Below, piece by piece: positions 6,573-10,837 of a DNA stretch of 10,837 bases; the stretch's first letter is position 1; each line of letters opens with the position of its first letter. The notes under the pieces are model-generated. The model saw nothing but the letters and a program-made list of their open reading frames with translations. It made no database searches and had not been told where the DNA came from. The position numbers and the translations under genes are program-made. This stretch comes from Planctomycetales bacterium (lineage in GTDB: Bacteria; Planctomycetota; Planctomycetia; Gemmatales; Gemmataceae), in the NCBI GenBank assembly GCA_020054355.1, contig JAGVLI010000712.1:1-10837 (forward strand). Reading direction: 5' to 3'.

Positions 6573-7250
6573 TTACTTCCTGGACGGGCCGCCCGGCTTG
6601 CCGAAGTAGTCGATGCGCTTCAACAAGGTGTGGGAGACGGGCAAGCCAAGCTCCTCCAGCGCCCAGTGGGCATTGTGGCTTGTGGCGTGATGACGGCTTT
6701 GCAGCATGACGCGCAGGTCCGGCTCGAATTCCTTGAGCCTGAGGAACCGGATCAAGGTGGCGGCGTGGACATGGGTTTCGCCGTCGTCGGGCTGCTTGAC
6801 CAGCTTGTCCGCGACCCAGGCCAGCGGGCGCAGGTCGATGTTTTTCGGCCCGACCGGCACCAAGCAGCCGTGCTTATTGGGGTCGCGGACCTGGCAGCAA
6901 ATCGTCGTGACCAATTCCTGGATGCAATGACCGGCCTGCAAGCGGACCACGGGGTCCGAAGAGTCGAGCAGCGGCACCATCCAGGGAATAACCTCTGTTT
7001 CCCGCGTACCGCCAAGCGTTGCCAGCCCCGCGATCTGTCTGGAGCGATCCTCGGAGTGCAGGTTGTCGATGGCTTTGGGGTAGTCCTTCACGACCTGCTT
7101 GAAATCCAGGGAGTGCATGAACCGTTCGTAGTCTGTTCGCAGGGCCGCTTCCGTCGGTCGTTCGAGCGCCTGCTCGCCCAGGAGCCGGCCGCAGCAACAG
7201 CAGACCAGGGTGAAGACAAAGCCAGCGCATGGCCAGAGCTTTACATTCAT
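6573..7250 (-). CDS. secreted HEAT-like protein, paralog 2
   Basis: The 225-aa product has the same plan as its downstream neighbour: a hydrophobic N-terminus (CAGFVFTLVCCCC) with probable cleavage near L-L-G before E-Q-A, then helical repeat-like segments. Blocks shared with paralog 1 include DFxxVVKDYPKA, EVIPWMVPLL, DDGxT and LQSRHxAxSHxAxWALEELG. It carries more cysteines, with four in a row at 17-20 and further ones at about 108 and in ICCQV. The C-terminal tail after EELG is unrelated to that of paralog 1 and basic. I chose the ATG at 7250 rather than the in-frame one at 7298 because paralog 1 starts at the matching place and shares the preceding 20 bp. It is the first gene of the minus-strand run, and the gap to paralog 1 is 273 bp without clear features apart from the conserved leader. 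Confidence 0.85.
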   Translation of the reverse strand: MNVKLWPCAGFVFTLVCCCCGRLLGEQALERPTEAALRTDYERFMHSLDFKQVVKDYPKAIDNLHSEDRSRQIAGLATLGGTRETEVIPWMVPLLDSSDPVVRLQAGHCIQELVTTICCQVRDPNKHGCLVPVGPKNIDLRPLAWVADKLVKQPDDGETHVHAATLIRFLRLKEFEPDLRVMLQSRHHATSHNAHWALEELGLPVSHTLLKRIDYFGKPGGPSRK

Positions 7251-7270
7251 GGCACAAACTCGATTCCTGG
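7251..7270 (-). promoter_or_regulatory. conserved 5' leader, paralog 2
   Basis: This is the partner of the conserved block before paralog 1 (17 of 20 positions shared, with no gap up to the ATG). No strong Shine-Dalgarno motif is present; a GAG lies about 8 nt before the start. Confidence 0.55.
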
Positions 7271-7281
7271 CGTGGACAGAA

Positions 7282-7299
7282 ATTGGTTTCACAACCAAT
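7282..7299. promoter_or_regulatory. small dyad upstream of paralog 2
   Basis: A perfect inverted repeat, attggtt-tcac-aaccaat, has 7-bp arms and a 4-nt centre. It starts 31 nt before the start codon of the first gene of the minus-strand run, a fair position for an operator. The size is small enough for chance, and it is not found before paralog 1. Confidence 0.25.
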
Positions 7300-7329
7300 C
7301 AGACGATTCGAGCAAGGAATTGGATTGCA

Positions 7330-7464
7330 GCTGCTGACCTGCAGGGCCATGCCGGTAAAGTGCTGTGCGCCGCGCTCTCCAAGGACGGCAAGCACTTGGC
7401 CACCGGCAGGCGGGATTACACCGCGAAAATCTGGGACGTGGAAAAATGTCTGGCTGGCCAGTGA
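7330..7464 (+). pseudogene. WD40-repeat gene fragment (one blade)
   Basis: One plus-strand frame encodes a textbook WD40 blade: LQGHAGKVLCAALS, then KDGKHLATGRRDYTAKIWDV, with the GH and WD dipeptides 27 residues apart, and a TGA stop six codons later (EKCLAGQ). No signal peptide, start region or further blade is found upstream, where the frame runs into the start of the divergent paralog 2 gene. WD40 propellers need about seven blades, so this is most likely the 3' remnant of a larger gene whose 5' part was lost. It lies right beside a cluster of inverted repeats, which fits a rearrangement breakpoint. Confidence 0.6.
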
Positions 7465-7576
7465 GTGCTCGGAGCCGCCGCGCGCGCCGGGTGCCATGCC
7501 CCATGCCCCATACGCTCCAACTTAGGAGACGCAGACCAGTCACTTCCCGATTTCGTCCTGGGAACCAGCGGAGGGT

Positions 7577-7727
7577 CGGGTGCCATGCTTGGGCGGCGAC
7601 CGCCTGGGGCCGGCATGGCATCGGTGGCACCGCCCAAGCATGTCGAACTGACAGCCGCACGACATGCTTGGGCGGTGGCACCGACCTCACCTGTTCACCG
7701 GCGGTCGCCGCCCAAGCATGGCACCCG
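7577..7727. repeat. nested inverted-repeat cluster
   Basis: Outer arms 7577-7604 and 7700-7727 are a perfect 28-bp inverted repeat. Inside lies a second one, 7628-7645 with 7660-7677 (18 bp perfect, and continuing imperfectly). All four arms share the core catgcttgggcgg, twice in each orientation. The hexamer cagcgg occurs on both sides (7566-7571 and 7728-7733), a weak hint of a target duplication. The cluster begins 113 bp after the WD40 remnant and ends 7 bp beyond the stop codon of the minus-strand zinc-ribbon gene. No transposase is present. Confidence 0.75.
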
Positions 7728-7734
7728 CAGCGGT

Positions 7735-8094
7735 TCAGTTACCGAGGACCAACAGCAGCCTGACGATCAGGGCAAGAAACCACAAGATCGTACCCGCAAT
7801 TCCCAGGATCTGTCCCGCTCTGGTTAGCCCTTCGCCTGCCGGGTCCATCGCTCCATTAGCTATTGCACGCAAATCTCGAGTGGCCGAGATAGCGGTCATT
7901 GGACCCAAAATGAACCCGCAAACAAAAAGGCTCGCGATCCCGGTCCACAAGTGAGTTTGGCCTCGGTGGGGCCGATGACTGCCCAGAAACGAGCGCTCCG
8001 ACTTCAATGAAAAAAAGTCGTAGCCGCAGTCGCACCGCTGCGCTTCGGGCGGATTGATCATTCCGCATTTCGGGCAGTCCTTGGGCACCGACAT
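7735..8094 (-). CDS. small zinc-ribbon membrane protein (DUF4190-like)
   Basis: The 119-aa product starts with a zinc ribbon, C7-P-K-C10 and C21-D-C23-G, followed by a basic linker. Two hydrophobic segments follow, at about 48-70 (LWTGIASLFVCGFILGPMTAIS) and 93-117 (GQILGIAGTILWFLALIVRLLLVL). Between them ATRDLRAI and a Gly-rich turn recall the DUF4190 pattern of two helices with a small polar loop. It should be an inner-membrane protein with a cytoplasmic metal-binding tail; its role is unknown. A GAGG motif stands about 10 nt before the ATG. The gene seems less GC-rich than its neighbours and lies alone between the repeat cluster and divergent mutL. Confidence 0.85.
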   Translation of the reverse strand: MSVPKDCPKCGMINPPEAQRCDCGYDFFSLKSERSFLGSHRPHRGQTHLWTGIASLFVCGFILGPMTAISATRDLRAIANGAMDPAGEGLTRAGQILGIAGTILWFLALIVRLLLVLGN

Positions 8095-8297
8095 GAATTG
8101 AATCCTCGCTCGATTATTGTTGATGGAATTGGGATGATACCTTCGGCATTTCAGCGCTGCACCGAAAAAAAAACGTGACTTTATCGATCATCAAGGATGG
8201 TGTGGAGCTGCTCGCCGTCCATCCGAGAGCCTCTGTTGGCCAACCTGCTATGCAACCACCCTCGGCGCGCCCGCCGCCGTCTGCGATAATTGCCCCT
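8095..8297. other. divergent intergenic region before mutL
   Basis: These 203 bp separate the zinc-ribbon gene (minus) from mutL (plus) and must hold promoters for both. The part near the zinc-ribbon gene is AT-richer. A run of nine A residues lies at 8165-8173. On the minus strand TATCAT (8134-8139) is a weak -10 candidate. The plus-strand extended -10 is listed separately. Confidence 0.4.
8282..8290 (+). promoter_or_regulatory. extended -10 promoter of mutL
   Basis: TG-C-GATAAT matches the extended -10 pattern TGnTATAAT with one mismatch. Only 7 nt separate it from the mutL ATG, so transcription would start at or next to the A of the start codon and give a leaderless mRNA. This agrees with the lack of any Shine-Dalgarno sequence before that ATG. 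No -35 box is seen, as expected for extended -10 promoters. Confidence 0.4.
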
Positions 8298-10175
8298 ATG
8301 CCACGCATTCACCAGTTGCCGTCTTCCGTCGTCACCAAAATTGCCGCCGGCGAGGTCATCGAACGTCCCGCCAGCGTCGTCAAGGAACTGCTCGAAAACT
8401 CCGTCGATGCCGGCAGCACGCGCATCGACGTGGAGGTCGAGCAGGGCGGGGTCGAGTTGCTGCGCATTGCCGATGACGGTTGCGGGATCGTCGCCGACGA
8501 CTTGCCGTTGGCCTTCGCCAGTCATGCCACCAGCAAGCTGCACTCGGCCGACGACCTGTTCCGCATCGGTACGCTGGGCTTTCGCGGCGAGGCGCTGGCG
8601 TCGATCGGCGGGGTCGCCCAGGTGACGTTGCAATCGCGGCCCGCCCAGCAGCCGGAAGGCGCGGAGCTGACCTGTCACGGCGGCGATTTATCCGCGATTC
8701 GGCCCTGGAACGGCGCCCAGGGCACGCGTATCGAGGTGCGCCACCTTTTCTACAACACGCCGGTTCGGCGCAAATTCCTGCGGACCACGCCGACTGAACT
8801 GGGCCACGTCAGCGAGCAGTTCACGCGCATCGCGCTGTCGCATCCGACCCTTCAGATGACCTTACGGCACAACACCAAGCAGGTGTACGACGTGCCACGT
8901 TCGGCGGGCCTGGTGGACCGTATCGGCCTGTTCTTCGGACGGGAATTGCGCGATCAGCTCTACGAGTTGAAGACCGCGGCGGGGCCGGCCAAGCTGACCG
9001 GCTTCATCGGCGATCCGGCTTGCGAGCGCGGCAACGCCAAGATGCAGTATTTCTTCCTCAACGGCCGTTGCATCCGCGACCGCACCCTGACCCACGCCCT
9101 GCAGGAAGCGTTTCGCGGCTTGCTCATGGTCGGCCGTTATGCGGTGGCGTTCCTGTTCCTGGAGTTGCCGCCCGACGCGGTGGACGTCAACGTGCATCCG
9201 ACCAAGTCCGAGGTGCGTTTCCGCGACAGCCAGGCGGTCTATCATCTGGTATTCACGTCGATCCGCGAACGGCTGCAACGCCAGAACCTGATGCCGAAGC
9301 TGCAGCTTGGGTCGGCAGTGGTCAGTGGCCAGGGGCCAGTGGCCGGAAATCAGACGGCAGGCGGCGGTTTGTTTACCGCGCCGCCTCCCAACTGGTCGCT
9401 GCAAGCGCCGCCGATCCAGACCGCGCGGCTGCCGTTCCCTCCCGCGCCACCGGTCGGGTCGCCGCCTGAAGCCATGCCCGTACTGCCCGACGAAACCAAT
9501 GACGAAGCCAACGGCATTCCTGCCGACGCGCCCCCTCCTGTTCCGACTACTGGCCACTGGCCGCCGGCCACTGGCCACTCACTGCCGGCCACTGCCCACC
9601 TGCCCAGCAGCAAGTTCCTGCAGGTCCACGACGCTTATCTGGTGATGGAGACGCCGGAAGGCATGCTGGTCATCGATCAGCACGCCTTGCACGAACGCAT
9701 CCTCTTCGAGCAGCTGAAACGGCGCATCCGCGAAGGCCAGCTCGAAAAGCAACGGCTGCTGATTCCCGAACCGATCGACCTGAGCGCCGACCACGCGGCC
9801 CGGGTGCTCGAACAGCGGGAAGCGCTGGCCGGGCTGGGCCTGGAGGTCGAGGACTTTGGCGGCGGTACGGTGTTGCTGACCAGCTATCCGGCCATCCTGG
9901 GCCGGAAGTCGCCGGTGGAAATCCTGCAAGCCGTCGTCGATCACCTGGTCGGCAAGGACAAGGCCCCGAACCGGGAACAGATGCTCAACGACCTGCTGGC
10001 GGTCATGGCGTGCCGGGCGGCGGTCAAGGCGGGCGACCGGCTCACGGCGGAGGAAATCGCCGCGCTGATTGCCATGCGGGAGCTGGCGGAAGATTCGCAC
10101 CATTGTCCGCATGGCCGGCCGACGACGCTGCTCGTCAGCCGGCAGGAGCTGGACCGGCAGTTCCGGCGGACGTGA
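8298..10175 (+). CDS. mutL: DNA mismatch repair protein MutL
   Basis: The 625-aa product couples mismatch recognition by MutS to strand removal. The N-terminal GHKL ATPase is complete: E30 and N34 in KELLENSVDAG, DDGCGI (59-64), ATSKL (77-81) and GFRGEAL (94-100). The second N-terminal subdomain follows to about 330 (VNVHPTKSEVRF at 297-308). Residues 336-436 are a Pro/Gly-rich linker. The C-terminal dimerisation domain (437-625) carries DQHALHERILFE (460-471), matching the endonuclease motif DQHA-x2-E-x4-E, plus ACRAAVKAG (571-579) and CPHGRPT (603-609). It should therefore nick DNA itself, unlike E. coli MutL, which fits an organism without MutH. I chose the ATG at 8298 because MutL proteins begin right at IxxLPxxVxxKIAAGEVIERPAS; an upstream in-frame ATG at 8175 would add 41 unconserved residues. 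No Shine-Dalgarno sequence precedes it. Confidence 0.97.
   Translation: MPRIHQLPSSVVTKIAAGEVIERPASVVKELLENSVDAGSTRIDVEVEQGGVELLRIADDGCGIVADDLPLAFASHATSKLHSADDLFRIGTLGFRGEALASIGGVAQVTLQSRPAQQPEGAELTCHGGDLSAIRPWNGAQGTRIEVRHLFYNTPVRRKFLRTTPTELGHVSEQFTRIALSHPTLQMTLRHNTKQVYDVPRSAGLVDRIGLFFGRELRDQLYELKTAAGPAKLTGFIGDPACERGNAKMQYFFLNGRCIRDRTLTHALQEAFRGLLMVGRYAVAFLFLELPPDAVDVNVHPTKSEVRFRDSQAVYHLVFTSIRERLQRQNLMPKLQLGSAVVSGQGPVAGNQTAGGGLFTAPPPNWSLQAPPIQTARLPFPPAPPVGSPPEAMPVLPDETNDEANGIPADAPPPVPTTGHWPPATGHSLPATAHLPSSKFLQVHDAYLVMETPEGMLVIDQHALHERILFEQLKRRIREGQLEKQRLLIPEPIDLSADHAARVLEQREALAGLGLEVEDFGGGTVLLTSYPAILGRKSPVEILQAVVDHLVGKDKAPNREQMLNDLLAVMACRAAVKAGDRLTAEEIAALIAMRELAEDSHHCPHGRPTTLLVSRQELDRQFRRT
9315..9602. 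repeat. inverted tggccact-type repeats inside mutL linker
   Basis: The mutL linker DNA contains clusters of the motif ccactggcc at 9548-9600 and of its reverse complement at about 9315-9346. A perfect 13-bp inverted pair is ccggccactggcc (9564-9576) with its complement at 9334-9346. In protein they give VVSGQGPVAG and TTGHWPPATGHSLPATAHLP. They keep the frame open and fall only in the non-conserved linker. Confidence 0.6.
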
Positions 10176-10181
10176 AAGTCT

Positions 10182-10365
10182 GTAGGGTCCGCTGTGCGGA
10201 CCATTCGGCGATTCAAGGTCCGCACAGCGGACCCTACGAATGTTTGTAGGGTCCGCTGTGCGGACCATTCGACGATCCAAGGTCCGCACAGCGGACCCTA
10301 CGAATGTTTGTGGGGTCCGCTGTGCGGACCAGTCGACGATTCAAGGTCCGCACAGCGGACCCTAC
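10182..10365. repeat. three tandem 64-bp-period hairpin repeats
   Basis: Three units start at 10182, 10246 and 10310. Each has 21-bp arms beginning gtagggtccg (left) and ending cggaccctac (right): 10182-10202/10217-10237, 10246-10266/10281-10301 and 10310-10330/10345-10365. The 14-nt loops end in caa, and an 8-nt spacer (gaatgttt) is identical between units. Arms differ at one position among the three units (A to G at 10312, still a G-U pair in RNA), while loops differ at three. The hexamer aagtct flanks the array (10176-10181 and 10368-10373). It begins 6 bp after the mutL stop. With no U-tract it is more likely a dispersed palindromic element than a true terminator, though it could stabilise or end the mutL mRNA. 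Confidence 0.9.
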
Positions 10366-10396
10366 GGAAGTCTTGTCCAACGGAAGAACCGCACCA

Positions 10397-10427
10397 TTGT
10401 CATTGCTGCTCCGGATCGCGAGAATAG
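10397..10427 (+). promoter_or_regulatory. weak promoter candidate for the last gene
   Basis: TTGTCA (10397-10402, one mismatch to TTGACA) is followed after 19 nt by GAATAG (10422-10427), a poor -10 match. It lies between the hairpin array and the start at 10469. The spacer is longer than ideal, so confidence is low. Confidence 0.2.
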
Positions 10428-10468
10428 TCGGTGCCCGTGGAGTTCTCTTGCATCCGGAGGACGCACCC

Positions 10469-10801
10469 ATGACCGCCTGCCTGCTGTGCCTCTGCCTGAT
10501 CGCGGCCCAGACGCCGCCTCCGGGGAATGTTCCGCCAGCGCCCACGCCTTCGGTGTCGCCGGCCGCGCCGCGACCGCTGACCCTCGAAGAATTCGGCGCG
10601 ACGTTTCAGCCGGTCCCCGGCACCTATGAAGTGCTGTTCCTGCATCCGTGCAGCAAGAAGCCGGTGACGGTCACGTTCACGTTGCCGCCGGGCAACCCCA
10701 AGATGAAGGTCGACAAGCGCGAGATCGAGTTCGACTACGGCAAGTTTGAAGTTCGGTTGAGATTCCGCATCTTCGGCCGGGTGGCGGTGGTGACGGAGTG
10801 A
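10469..10801 (+). CDS. short secreted protein of unknown function
   Basis: The 110-aa product has a short, Cys/Leu-rich signal peptide (MTACLLCLCLIAAQ), a Pro-rich linker (about 15-37, PPPGNVPPAPTPSVSPAAPRP), then a compact beta-rich domain of about 73 residues (TLEEFGATFQPVPGTYEVLFLHP, KKPVTVTFTLPPGNPKMKV, EIEFDYGKFEVRLRFRIFGRVAVV). Only one cysteine (C61) remains in the mature domain. I do not recognise a named family. GGAGG stands 8 nt before the ATG, which is why I preferred this start to an upstream in-frame ATG at 10304 that would read through the hairpin array. It lies 293 bp after mutL behind the hairpins and is probably transcribed separately. Confidence 0.8.
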   Translation: MTACLLCLCLIAAQTPPPGNVPPAPTPSVSPAAPRPLTLEEFGATFQPVPGTYEVLFLHPCSKKPVTVTFTLPPGNPKMKVDKREIEFDYGKFEVRLRFRIFGRVAVVTE

Positions 10802-10810
10802 TACATCGTT

Positions 10811-10837
10811 TAGCCGCGAGCCGGAGGCGAGCGATTC
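10811..10837. repeat. possible edge of another dispersed repeat
   Basis: The last bases contain ccgcgagccggaggcgagcg, with gcgag repeated on both sides of ccggag. It starts 9 bp after a stop codon and resembles a common planctomycete intergenic repeat in composition. The window ends before any partner arm. Confidence 0.3.

Noticed and set aside
8165..8173. Run of nine A residues (T-run on the minus strand) as a minus-strand terminator
   Set aside because: No hairpin precedes it on the minus strand, and no minus-strand gene ends there.
10182..10365. CRISPR array
   Set aside because: The period is regular at 64 bp, but the would-be spacers are nearly identical and the repeats are full 21-bp-arm hairpins. 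There are only three units and no cas genes.
10194..10427. Small open frames running through the hairpin triplet
   Set aside because: The peptides only reflect the repeat translated in changing frames (64 is not a multiple of three), with no start signal.

Overview
This window looks like chromosomal DNA of a planctomycete, probably from the Gemmata/Pirellula side of the phylum. The base composition is high-GC. Most predicted proteins carry signal peptides. There is a formylglycine-type sulfatase fused to HEAT-like repeats, a secreted VIT-VWA protein, and many short palindromic repeats between genes. This assignment rests on gene content only; there is no rRNA or other marker that settles it.

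Layout. Positions 1-122 hold a 29-codon reading frame on the minus strand that is almost only a signal peptide. A 426-bp hairpin-rich gap follows, ending in a terminator-like hairpin just before the plus-strand sulfatase (549-2417). The sulfatase converges on a minus-strand run of four secreted-protein genes, read from right to left: two tandem paralogous HEAT-like proteins (6573-7250 and 5637-6299), a small secreted protein (5123-5578) and the VIT-VWA protein (2573-5020). The convergent gap holds a minus-strand terminator and a double palindrome. Upstream of the minus-strand run (7251-7734) are a one-blade WD40 fragment on the plus strand and a nest of inverted repeats. Next come a small zinc-ribbon/two-helix membrane protein (minus, 7735-8094) and, divergently, mutL (8298-10175). 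Three 64-bp-period hairpin repeats follow mutL, then a short secreted protein (10469-10801). The last bases look like the start of another repeat.

How the genes relate. mutL is a housekeeping mismatch-repair gene with an intact ATPase and the metal-binding endonuclease motif. The sulfatase would act in the periplasm or outside on sulfated substrates. The minus-strand run looks like co-oriented secreted proteins that may be partly co-transcribed; no enzymatic pathway joins them. I do not see a defence system, CRISPR array, tRNA, rRNA or transposase gene. The most interesting signals are non-coding: the terminator-bearing leader before the sulfatase, a Pho-box-like double repeat before the VIT-VWA gene, the hairpin triplet behind mutL with a possible target duplication, and the conserved leader shared by the two paralogs.
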